From: Cyclobacteriaceae bacterium
GTDB taxonomy: Bacteria; Bacteroidota; Bacteroidia; Cytophagales; Cyclobacteriaceae
Length of the DNA: 14,147 bases
Direction: 5' to 3'
NCBI GenBank assembly: GCA_029882725.1
Contig: JAOUKG010000010.1
Coordinates: forward strand, 1-14,147
How positions within the stretch are numbered: the first letter of the stretch is position 1; each line of letters begins with the position of its first letter. Below are positions 8,136-14,099 of the stretch, piece after piece. A model generated the notes under the pieces. It did not search any database, was not told where the DNA came from, and was given only the letters and a program-made list of their open reading frames with translations. Position numbers and translations under genes: made by a program.

Positions 8136-9047
8136 TTGCAAATTGCTAATTCGAACTTGCTAATTACAAATAAAGCCCTCCATGGCAGCCATGGTTGGGA
8201 CTTAAAATATACCCCATGCGGCTGTGGTGTGGTAAACGAATATGCCATTGACGGGAGTTATCACATCACCCCCGGCAGTGGAAACAATTGGGGGGACGGG
8301 TATATGAGCGCAGATCAGTGGTTGGTTTTTGGAAAAGGTTCGTTGAATGCTTTCAATAATTTGTCGGATACAGAGAGGTTTAACGTGGCATGGGGGTATT
8401 CTTCTTCTTTTACTGGAGTCATCGAGGTATATTCAAACGGTTCAGTATCGTCTCTTGCCTTTACAGGAGGTGCGTTAAGTTCATATACGACATTAGCAAT
8501 TGGAGACAACGGTATTCAATATTCTCATTATGACCCGGACGGGAAGTATGTTGGAGGGAGTGAAAGGAGTTGGGGTAGGTTGTTGGGGAGTGACCCAATT
8601 ATATTTTTTGACTTTAATTCTTTACCGAATAATTTTAGTAAGGAAAATTACTTTAAGGAATTAAAAACTGTAATGAGTGAAAATGGGTTTAGTTCAAATA
8701 TCAAATTTGCTAATTATGGCTTTGCCACTCTTATGTCATGGTGGAATGACGATACCTATGCAACAGTAACATTAAAAAAACCATCAGGTGTAAAAGAACT
8801 TGGACTAGGAGGGCATACCAAACCTTATTCAAATAAAGGCACGGTGTTATTAAGACCAGAATATAATATGCTTGATTACGCAAATATAACAATGCACGAG
8901 TTGGGTCATGGTATTTTTGGTTTTGGGGATAAACGAGATGATAAATCAAAAGGATATATTATGTATTACAAAACACAATTGAGCCAATCTCCTATATTTA
9001 CAGAAACTCAAATGTCAATAATTAAATCATCAATATGGGGAAATTAA
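8136..9047 (+). CDS. Orphan RHS toxin tip with HExxH metallopeptidase-like domain
   Basis: This frame is a displaced C-terminal tip of an RHS-type polymorphic toxin, not a complete protein. Residues 25-50 (YTPCGCG...TPGSGN) are identical to those of the RHS-core ORF at 10405. The rest differs and ends in an HELGHGIFGFGD motif (254-265: H254, E255, H258, with D265 as possible third ligand) followed by GYIMYY, which could serve as a Met-turn. The pattern is metzincin-like with one extra residue, so a zinc protease warhead is likely but unproven. The start at 8136 is a TTG, no ATG occurs before residue 57, and the frame runs open into the palindrome. It therefore may not be expressed alone and may be a donor cassette. 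Its stop overlaps the next gene by 13 bases, as expected for toxin plus immunity. Confidence 0.65.
   Translation: MQIANSNLLITNKALHGSHGWDLKYTPCGCGVVNEYAIDGSYHITPGSGNNWGDGYMSADQWLVFGKGSLNAFNNLSDTERFNVAWGYSSSFTGVIEVYSNGSVSSLAFTGGALSSYTTLAIGDNGIQYSHYDPDGKYVGGSERSWGRLLGSDPIIFFDFNSLPNNFSKENYFKELKTVMSENGFSSNIKFANYGFATLMSWWNDDTYATVTLKKPSGVKELGLGGHTKPYSNKGTVLLRPEYNMLDYANITMHELGHGIFGFGDKRDDKSKGYIMYYKTQLSQSPIFTETQMSIIKSSIWGN
8208..8285 (+). repeat. 26-codon block shared between toxin tips, copy 1
   Basis: The block is identical in protein to 10774-10851, with six base differences, all at third codon positions and all synonymous (CCA/CCC, AAC/AAT, GAC/GAT, GGG/GGA, ACC/ACT, GGA/GGG). It marks the junction between the common part and the variable toxin domain. 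Confidence 0.85.
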
Positions 9048-9505
9048 ATAAAATAATTTTTATTAAGATGTATTACATGTTTTTTTTATTGTCCTGCGCT
9101 GGAGAAATAGAGCACTATAATAAAGGGGAGTCAAATGTTCAAATTATAGATGGTGAATATAATGTAAGTTATACCGCAGACTTATGTCATTGCTGGAAAA
9201 CCAAAGATGCTGTAGAAATAGATATAAGTATGTTAGCTTTTAGTGCGATTACAATATCTATTAAACATGAAGCAGGAAATGTCTCTATAGGAATGATAAG
9301 ATGGTCTGATACTGATGAGTATGATGGTGAGTATACTTTGGATATACCGGTCTCGTCTAGTGAGTTTAGTATTTCATATGGTGAAGAAAAGGGAGAACTA
9401 GTGGTAAGTGGGAATATTGATGTTGTTTCTGTGAAAATGAAAGATGGAAGGATTGTAAAAGCGTCGGGAGAATTCCGTTGTAAATTACCTAAAGAGACAA
9501 ATTAG
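9035..9505 (+). CDS. Candidate immunity lipoprotein for the HExxH toxin tip
   Basis: I do not recognise a named family. The N-terminus (MGKLNKIIFIKMYYMFFLLSC) is a lipoprotein signal with lipobox LLSC and acylated Cys21, so the mature protein should be tethered at the cell envelope. The remaining ~135 residues look like a small beta-rich domain, with alternating hydrophobic strands and a CHCW motif near 50-53. The ATG at 9035 overlaps the toxin tip's last 13 bases, a typical toxin-immunity arrangement that couples translation. Met12 or Met15 would also leave a signal peptide, but the overlap favours the first ATG. The role as inhibitor of the upstream metallopeptidase-like domain is inferred from position, size and location only. 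Confidence 0.6.
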   Translation: MGKLNKIIFIKMYYMFFLLSCAGEIEHYNKGESNVQIIDGEYNVSYTADLCHCWKTKDAVEIDISMLAFSAITISIKHEAGNVSIGMIRWSDTDEYDGEYTLDIPVSSSEFSISYGEEKGELVVSGNIDVVSVKMKDGRIVKASGEFRCKLPKETN

Positions 9506-9663
9506 AAAATTGTTTACTTTTAGGATTATTATGGAATGATATAATGGATACTGTTTATGATCATAGATTGGATGGAGTGGGGGAATGGTTTTTTCCAGGC
9601 GATATTTATGAGGTTCAAATTAAATGGAGTTATGATTTTGTTTTATATAGATTTGATGATTAA
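9493..9663 (+). pseudogene. C-terminal remnant of a second toxin tip
   Basis: A frame open from 9493 and ending with TAA at 9661-9663 reads ...WNDIMDTVYDHRLDG, then GEWFFPGDIYEVQIKW and SYDFVLYRFDD. This is a compositionally normal protein end with aromatic and acidic residues, unlike the hydrophobic nonsense of the frame one base away. It begins inside the 3' end of the preceding lipoprotein gene, has no start codon of its own upstream of Met at 9544, and is followed after one base by the ATG of another lipoprotein-like gene. I read it as the tail of a lost toxin whose immunity gene was kept. The family is unknown. Confidence 0.4.
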
Positions 9664-9664
9664 G

Positions 9665-10072
9665 ATGAATAAAATAATATTGTTTGTATTTCTATGTGTG
9701 GGATGTAATTCAATACATGAAAATTGGAAAGGAGGGGCAATTCATAATCTTGGAATATATAGAACTAATGATTTGGAAATAAACGTCAAAGAGACAAATG
9801 GTCAAGTGCAATATTACATGAAAACCTCAAAAGGAGATACTTTAATAAAGCACTACCGTTCTTTCAGTGATTTTCATAGATGGGCCTTACATCTTGACAA
9901 GAAATTGAATTTATGGGTATTTAGTTCAGATATTGGAAGTTCATTATGGAAAAAAGATTCCATAATGAACCGTTACACTGAACACACATTTTTTGGACCT
10001 ATACCTGAAAAGTCGATACCTGATGATGTTTGGATAACAGCGTGTCAATTTTACCCTTATAATAAAAAGTGA
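9665..10072 (+). CDS. Candidate orphan immunity protein, lipoprotein-like
   Basis: The 135-residue product begins MNKIILFVFLCVGCNS, a short signal with a lipobox-like LCVGC (Cys14), which implies an envelope-anchored protein. The mature part is hydrophilic, with a WRALHL-like aromatic patch (DFHRWALHLDKKLNLWVF) and no recognised domain. The frame is open 36 codons further upstream, but that part is out of phase with a better reading (the toxin remnant 9493-9663) and would bury the signal peptide, so ATG 9665 is chosen. It lies one base after the remnant's stop codon, the spacing of a toxin/immunity pair. No cognate intact toxin is in the window, so it would be an orphan immunity gene. Function is inferred from context. 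Confidence 0.55.
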   Translation: MNKIILFVFLCVGCNSIHENWKGGAIHNLGIYRTNDLEINVKETNGQVQYYMKTSKGDTLIKHYRSFSDFHRWALHLDKKLNLWVFSSDIGSSLWKKDSIMNRYTEHTFFGPIPEKSIPDDVWITACQFYPYNKK

Positions 10073-10404
10073 ACCGAAACTTGAAGGATTACCTTTTTTT
10101 CATATTGAAATGAGATCTCTTTAATTTACAATTTACCAATCTCAACTCCTCCGCCTCCCGACTGCCAATCCCTATTAGGCGTATGAATGGTCTAGAGTTA
10201 ATAACGCCGGATGGGCAGCGCTTATGCAGGGGTTTAACTGAAAGTTTAAATGGCAAAAATAGGCCTGCTTTTGATGGTTTTGGAACGGAGACGTAGCCTT
10301 GGTTACGTTGAATACCAAAACCGAAAAAGTAGGAATACTTAAAGCTATTTGGACTTATAATATAATTCCTGTATATATTTAGGTCAAACATCGACCGTGG
10401 CGAC
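10073..10404. other. Gene-free spacer between tip cassettes
   Basis: No convincing gene is present on either strand; all frames in the plus direction are cut by stops. The left half contains CTCTTTAATTT (10117-10127), repeated at 8127-8137 before tip 1. The right half holds a nested inverted repeat (10276-10322). RHS homology begins abruptly near 10400, so the spacer probably contains the recombination seam. Confidence 0.5.
10276..10322. repeat. Nested inverted repeat
   Basis: Outer arms GGTTTTGG (10276-10283) and CCAAAACC (10315-10322) are perfect. Inside them, ACGTAGCC (10291-10298) pairs with GGTTACGT (10301-10308), with one G-T wobble and a two-base turn. The two stems are separated by unpaired spacers of 7 and 6 bases. 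The shape recalls folded recombination sites, but the arms do not fit the integron attC consensus. Confidence 0.5.
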
Positions 10405-11583
10405 GTGATACAATACAAAGAATACTACCCTTTTGGCATGGAGACCAGTGAATCGTGGACACGCATGGAAAACCTCCCTGCGAACCGCTACCTTTTCAAC
10501 GGTGGCAGCGAGTGGAATTCCCGGGTCGGTATTTATGAGACCTACTATCGTGGCTACGATCCTGCCTTGGGGCGGATGACCTCTATCGATCCTATGGCAT
10601 TGAAATACAGCAGTATATCCCCCTACAACTTCGCCTTCAATAACCCTGTGAATTTTCTATACCCTCCGAAGTGCAACGAAGGAGGGAGTAGCGCCGATCC
10701 TTTTGGCACCACCACCACCTACACCGAAACCACCTCTTCCGGGTACAAGTTTGTGGATTATTGGGAGGTTGAATATACCCCCTGCGGCTGTGGTGTGGTA
10801 AATGAATATGCCATTGATGGAAGTTATCACATCACTCCCGGCAGTGGGAACCATTATAGCGATGAGTTTATGAGTACTTATGGGGATTATTTCCTGATGT
10901 CGGGAAGTGATTTTAATGTAAAATATGGCTTACCAAATGGTACTGATGTTCGTATAAAAAATGGCCAAGTGGGTTACTATGTAAAATCCACAGGCTGGTC
11001 GGGTTTTGAAGTGTATGATAAGTATGGGGACATTACTCAAATGATGCACTTTACTTTGGTGAATACTTTTGTGGAGGTGGGGCAGGAGAAGTATAATTAC
11101 AGTATGAATTGGAGAACAACATGGAAAGGTCAAAATAATATTATCTCAAACACCGATGAAGCGAAAGAGTTTTATGAAAATGGGGATGGCTCACCAAGAC
11201 TTATTGATTATGAGAGTTCGATGAAGGTTGTTAATAGCCCAGAATTTCAACGAGTTATCAATAGATTGGTTACTGGTATTGCAAATCAGATTAGTTCTTC
11301 TTTTGATGTTGATATGACTTCGGATGTGTTCCATATTGGAAGAACAAATGTGGATTATTCAACTTATTTTCTTGGTAATGACGTTTATACAAAATTTTCA
11401 CTTTTTGTTCGCGATGGATTTTGGGATCCAAATTTTATTGCAGAAAAATTTAGTGGACTAAATAATGAATGGGTTCCAGATGGCATGGGGCCAAATTTAG
11501 AAACGGAAGGATCACATCCATATGAGTATGTTCCAGTCATACTAATTATTAAATATGTAAATCCTGGTACCTATGGAAATTAA
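10405..11583 (+). CDS. Truncated RHS-core protein with unknown C-terminal toxin domain
   Basis: Residues 1-83 are the last part of an RHS-repeat-associated core (YYPFGM 7-12, NRYLFNGG 27-34, YETYYRGYDPALGRMTSIDP 44-63, NNPVNF 79-84). A linker follows, then the block YTPCGCG...TPGSGN (124-149) shared with the tip at 8136, then about 240 residues of an unrecognised domain ending ...PEFQRV, RDGFWDPNF (336-344), GMGPNLE (360-366) and NPGTYGN. The N-terminal thousand or more residues of a normal RHS protein, with secretion signals, are missing. The start is a GTG inside the core, and the frame closes upstream at 10363, so this is an orphan tip cassette with short core homology. The core is visibly more GC-rich than the tip. 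It overlaps the next gene by 11 bases. The toxin activity is unknown. Confidence 0.75.
   Translation: MIQYKEYYPFGMETSESWTRMENLPANRYLFNGGSEWNSRVGIYETYYRGYDPALGRMTSIDPMALKYSSISPYNFAFNNPVNFLYPPKCNEGGSSADPFGTTTTYTETTSSGYKFVDYWEVEYTPCGCGVVNEYAIDGSYHITPGSGNHYSDEFMSTYGDYFLMSGSDFNVKYGLPNGTDVRIKNGQVGYYVKSTGWSGFEVYDKYGDITQMMHFTLVNTFVEVGQEKYNYSMNWRTTWKGQNNIISNTDEAKEFYENGDGSPRLIDYESSMKVVNSPEFQRVINRLVTGIANQISSSFDVDMTSDVFHIGRTNVDYSTYFLGNDVYTKFSLFVRDGFWDPNFIAEKFSGLNNEWVPDGMGPNLETEGSHPYEYVPVILIIKYVNPGTYGN
10657..10691. repeat. Small palindrome inserted in the RHS core end
   Basis: The arms CTAnnCCCTCC and GGAGGGnnTAG enclose 13 bases. In frame they encode about LYPPKCNEGGSS, exactly where RHS proteins normally continue NNPVNF with a D-P-x-G turn. 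This suggests a small in-frame palindromic insertion or a repair scar. Confidence 0.45.
10774..10851 (+). repeat. 26-codon block shared between toxin tips, copy 2
   Basis: This is the partner of 8208-8285: identical protein, six synonymous base differences. Here it lies downstream of an RHS-core fragment, which shows where the variable tip begins in the parent gene. Confidence 0.85.
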
Positions 11584-12094
11584 CAAATCTCAAAAACTGA
11601 TAAATATTAGCCTAATCATTAGCCTTTTGGTATTAGTTATATTTGATTTTTGGCTATCAAGTTTTGGACAAAAAACATTTTTATACAAAGCAAATCTCCC
11701 TCCAGGTATTACATTTGAATATGACAAGCTTCAAGGATATAAATTTTTAGAAGAAGGCTTTATTCATATCTTGGATGAGAATACAATTTACGGTGATGAT
11801 ACAATAATGGCTATTTTAGCGTATAAGGCAAATGATTCTGATGTTTTTGTAAAGTCACTAAGTAACACTGGAAAGATTTTATATCTAAATATTCATTTAT
11901 TACCCTCTAATGATGGATTAAAATATGAACTGATAGAAAATAATAACAATGATAAGAAAGGGTGGATTGATGTTTCAAATAAGGAAAGAATTCGATTATT
12001 CGTAACTCTACGTAATATTTTGATAGGAATGATATTTGTGCTGAGTTTAATTACAATAATTGGATTGCCTAGAACATTTTTTAGAAAAACATAA
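11573..12094 (+). CDS. Candidate immunity protein with two membrane helices
   Basis: No family is recognised. Hydrophobic helices lie at about residues 10-30 (ISLIISLLVLVIFDFWL) and 147-164 (NILIGMIFVLSLITIIGL). The central ~115 residues are polar and probably face the periplasm, with a short basic C-terminus (RTFFRKT) inside. Its ATG at 11573 overlaps the final 11 bases of the RHS-tip gene, the same arrangement as the pair at 9035. That makes it the likely immunity partner of the unknown toxin domain. An envelope location suggests protection against a toxin that acts in the periplasm or on the inner membrane. Strongly A/T-rich composition compared with the RHS core suggests a separate origin. 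Three bases after its stop begins an IS remnant. Confidence 0.6.
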   Translation: MEINKSQKLINISLIISLLVLVIFDFWLSSFGQKTFLYKANLPPGITFEYDKLQGYKFLEEGFIHILDENTIYGDDTIMAILAYKANDSDVFVKSLSNTGKILYLNIHLLPSNDGLKYELIENNNNDKKGWIDVSNKERIRLFVTLRNILIGMIFVLSLITIIGLPRTFFRKT

Positions 12095-12097
12095 ATG

Positions 12098-12225
12098 TGA
12101 TCATCCTCCAATAAATCGGACAGTAAGTTAAATGAATATTTCACCTTAAATTTAATGTTGAAAAGACAAAAGGAAAATACACCTCGAAATTCAAGACAAA
12201 AGTGCTTGTGAATAGGTTCGATTAA
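12098..12225 (+). mobile_element. Remnant of an IS3-family element, left end
   Basis: The sequence starts with a terminal-like TGATCATCCTCCA...CGGACAG and reaches an ATG at 12155. The frame then reads MLKRQKEN. After a frameshift of one base, KYTSKFKTKVLV (from 12175) follows, the typical N-terminus of IS3-family OrfA transposases. It breaks off after about 20 codons, just before the RelE-like pseudogene. No orfB and no right end are seen. It is a dead fragment that marks the right boundary of the toxin island. Confidence 0.6.
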
Positions 12226-12230
12226 GTAGA

Positions 12231-12554
12231 TTACAGGTCTTTAATAAGCTCCAGGAGTTCTTTATCGGAAATGTTTTCCTGTTCAGATTTATCAAAAATG
12301 GAAAGAAGGTACACTGTAGTCTGAAGAACTTGAACATATGTAATCACCCTTGAACCTCCTGATTTACCCTTTCCTTTTGAACGTATAGCCATTCGGATCT
12401 TAAAACAATCATTGCCAAGCTAAATCCCCTGTTTCGGATCTTCTTGCAGACTTTCTATCAATTCAGTAAAGTCTTTTTTGAGGGAAGGGAATTTTTTAGC
12501 CAGTTTCTTTAGTTCCCTTTTGAAATTGGGAATAGCGGCAACATCATAACTCAT
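12231..12554 (-). pseudogene. RelE/ParE-type toxin gene with an internal amber codon
   Basis: The minus-strand frame starts at ATG 12554 and reads MSYDVAAIPNFKRELKKLAK and ...LQEDPKQGI for 44 codons, then meets TAG at 12420-12422. It resumes in the same frame as LGNDCFKIRMAI, SKGKGKSGGSRVITYVQV, VYLLSIFDKSEQENISDKEL and stops at 12231. This is the complete ~107-residue layout of a RelE-superfamily mRNA-cleaving toxin of the Bacteroidota type (QGxxLGNxCxKIRMAI...KGKSGG...). The only defect is one in-frame stop, so inactivation is recent, or the codon is read through. Its start overlaps the antitoxin stop by 11 bases (ATGAGTTATGA). Losing the toxin while keeping the antitoxin is a common way for such pairs to decay. 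Confidence 0.75.
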
Positions 12555-12753
12555 TTATCAAATCTTTAGCAGGAGTAGCTTTTAGCTTTCCTTTTTTAAT
12601 GAGTTTCATTTCCTTAACTGCCTGTTTGATGCCTTGTACTACTTCCGCCTTATAAGGAGAAAGAGGTTCTACTTTTTTTACAAACTTGAAATTTTTCAGT
12701 AGCTCCATAAAAAATTCGGCCTTGCTATCTTGTATGTCGAGTAAAATCTTCAT
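12544..12753 (-). CDS. Antitoxin of the RelE-type pair
   Basis: The 69-residue product begins MKILLDIQDSKAEFFMELLK and continues with FKFVKKVEPLSPYK and a basic C-terminal half ending KATPAKDLINEL. Such small proteins sit directly upstream of RelE-type toxins in Bacteroidota and neutralise them through their C-terminal part. The start at ATG 12753 is preferred to an ATG 69 bases upstream (12822), because the promoter box TATATTTG (12783-12790) lies between the two and the extra residues look unrelated. The stop overlaps the toxin start. The antitoxin frame is intact whereas the toxin is broken. Autoregulation through the promoter is expected for the family but not shown here. Confidence 0.75.
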   Translation of the reverse strand: MKILLDIQDSKAEFFMELLKNFKFVKKVEPLSPYKAEVVQGIKQAVKEMKLIKKGKLKATPAKDLINEL

Positions 12754-12782
12754 GATTATAAATAAACTAGTTGTATCGTTTA

Positions 12783-12790
12783 CAAATATA
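12783..12790 (-). promoter_or_regulatory. -7 promoter box of the toxin-antitoxin pair
   Basis: On the minus strand TATATTTG fits the Bacteroidota TAnnTTTG consensus exactly and lies 29 bases before the antitoxin ATG at 12753. No clear TTG is found at the usual -33 distance. Confidence 0.5.
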
Positions 12791-12819
12791 CGGTTCAATA
12801 AATGAATAAAAAACTTACC

Positions 12820-12835
12820 CATTTCACAAGAAATG
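12820..12835. repeat. Short inverted repeat upstream of the antitoxin promoter
   Basis: CATTTC and GAAATG enclose ACAA. It lies about 30 bases upstream of the -7 box, where an operator or the end of the hydrolase transcript could be. It is too short to decide. Confidence 0.25.
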
Positions 12836-12862
12836 AAACGATTAAATTATCACCTCCCCTTA

Positions 12863-13963
12863 CTAATTACCAGACGAAAATAATTTCCCAATGGCATGTT
12901 GCACGCCGTTGTAATCTACCGGACTTGAATTGCATACCAGGGCTACTACCACTCCCGATTCAGGATAAATAACAAGTTGGGTAATTCCCCCCACGCTTCC
13001 ACCACTGTGTCCAAAGTAATACCTGCCGTCTTCAAGGATGTCGCTACGCCAACCAATGCCGTAGTGTGTTTGAGTAGTATCGTTGATTACTTGCGACTTC
13101 GTGAATTCCTGAATGGTTTCCTGTTTTAGAAAATCATTCAGTAAATAAGTGGATCCGAACTTTACCAAATCTTCACTCGTAGATATAAATCCTCCCCCGG
13201 CCCATTTATAGCTGTGATCAACATAAGGGGCTTCCACTATAAGGCTGTCCTTTAAAAGATAAAACTCCGATTTGTTTTCAGTTTTTTCTGAGGCCATTTC
13301 GGGATGGGTGTTTGAAAGTTTCAAAGGATCAAAAACAACCTGTTGCATGTAGCTTAGGAATTCTTGCCCCGAAGCCTTTTCAACGACCGCACTAATTAAA
13401 TTCCAACCATAACTACTGTAATGGTAATCGGTGCCCGGCTCAAACAACAAGGTGTCATTTTTGAAAATCGCTAAACCCTCCGTAACTGTTTCATAGTATT
13501 TATCATTATACATTTCCTGCCCGCGGTAATGTCTTATTCCTGCAATATGGCCACCTACCTGCCTTACTGTAAAAGTGTATTTCTTTTCAGGAAACTCAGG
13601 AAGGTAATCATGAATGGTTTTGTCCAAATCCAGTTTCCCTTCTTCATATAAAATAGCCATAGCGGTAGCAGTAAGTGGTTTTGAAACACTGCCAATTCGG
13701 AACATGGTTTTGGAGGGGTCAACAACAACTCTGTTTTCTAAATCTGCATACCCAAAACCCTCCGACCATACTATCTCTCCATTGATACTCACGGAAGCCG
13801 ACATGCCCGGAATGTTGTTTAATCGTTGAACCTCTTGCAATAACGATCGGGCCGAATCAATGGCCACCGAATAGTCAACAGCCGTGTTATCGTCATGATT
13901 TTTTTGTTCTTGTGAACATTGAACAAACAGCGCTATCCATACAATATAAAATATCTTCTTCAT
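12863..13963 (-). CDS. Beta-lactamase-like serine hydrolase, LACTB/class C type
   Basis: The N-terminus MKKIFYIVWIALFVQC looks like a lipoprotein signal with a non-standard lipobox (FVQC, Cys16), suggesting export. The penicillin-binding/class C fold is complete: nucleophile S92 with K95 in SVSK, the second-site tyrosine Y182 in HYSSYGWNL (181-189), and HSGG (319-322) in place of KTG. GGHIAGIRHYRG (137-148), close to HTSGIRHY, and YSSYG point to the LACTB-like branch. Members act as peptidases or esterases rather than antibiotic-degrading enzymes, so resistance should not be assumed. At 366 residues it is full length. On the minus strand a TATCTTTA box 4 bases before the ATG, with a TTG 18 bases upstream of it, resembles a promoter but would place the transcript start at or in the start codon. 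Confidence 0.88.
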   Translation of the reverse strand: MKKIFYIVWIALFVQCSQEQKNHDDNTAVDYSVAIDSARSLLQEVQRLNNIPGMSASVSINGEIVWSEGFGYADLENRVVVDPSKTMFRIGSVSKPLTATAMAILYEEGKLDLDKTIHDYLPEFPEKKYTFTVRQVGGHIAGIRHYRGQEMYNDKYYETVTEGLAIFKNDTLLFEPGTDYHYSSYGWNLISAVVEKASGQEFLSYMQQVVFDPLKLSNTHPEMASEKTENKSEFYLLKDSLIVEAPYVDHSYKWAGGGFISTSEDLVKFGSTYLLNDFLKQETIQEFTKSQVINDTTQTHYGIGWRSDILEDGRYYFGHSGGSVGGITQLVIYPESGVVVALVCNSSPVDYNGVQHAIGKLFSSGN

Positions 13964-14065
13964 GGATTAAAGATATTAAAGTCATAGGAATAACAAATCC
14001 CTTTTTTGGAAAATGATGTGTTGAACACTGTTTTAAACGTTTAATGTTTTCGGAATTTCTATGAA

Positions 14066-14099
14066 TTGTTCTGGTTAACCGTAAACTTATGTAAATTTA
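14066..14099 (+). promoter_or_regulatory. Possible promoter directed off the right edge
   Basis: TTG (14066-14068) and TAAATTTA (14092-14099, one mismatch to TAnnTTTG) are 23 bases apart. They lie in the gene-free end 13964-14147, divergent from the hydrolase gene. The gene it would serve is outside the window. Confidence 0.25.

Noticed and set aside
9557..9664. N-terminal extension of the lipoprotein-like gene at 9665
   Set aside because: It buries the signal peptide, reads as aromatic-rich nonsense, and another frame over the same bases reads as a plausible toxin tail.
10276..10322. Integron attC site
   Set aside because: The two-stem shape is suggestive, but the arms do not fit RYYYAAC/GTTRRRY, no integrase is present, and the neighbours are toxin tips instead of promoterless cassettes.
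10089..10418. 109-codon minus-strand reading frame
   Set aside because: It runs through the nested inverted repeat and into the RHS core on the other strand, begins inside the RHS gene, has no promoter or domain, and looks like a by-product of the palindromic sequence.
12754..12822. Longer antitoxin start at 12822
   Set aside because: The exact TATATTTG box lies inside this stretch, and the extra residues do not resemble the family.
12863..13963. Antibiotic-inactivating beta-lactamase
   Set aside because: HSG replaces KTG, and YSSYG plus the GIRHY-like motif fit LACTB-type hydrolases; there is nothing specific for resistance.
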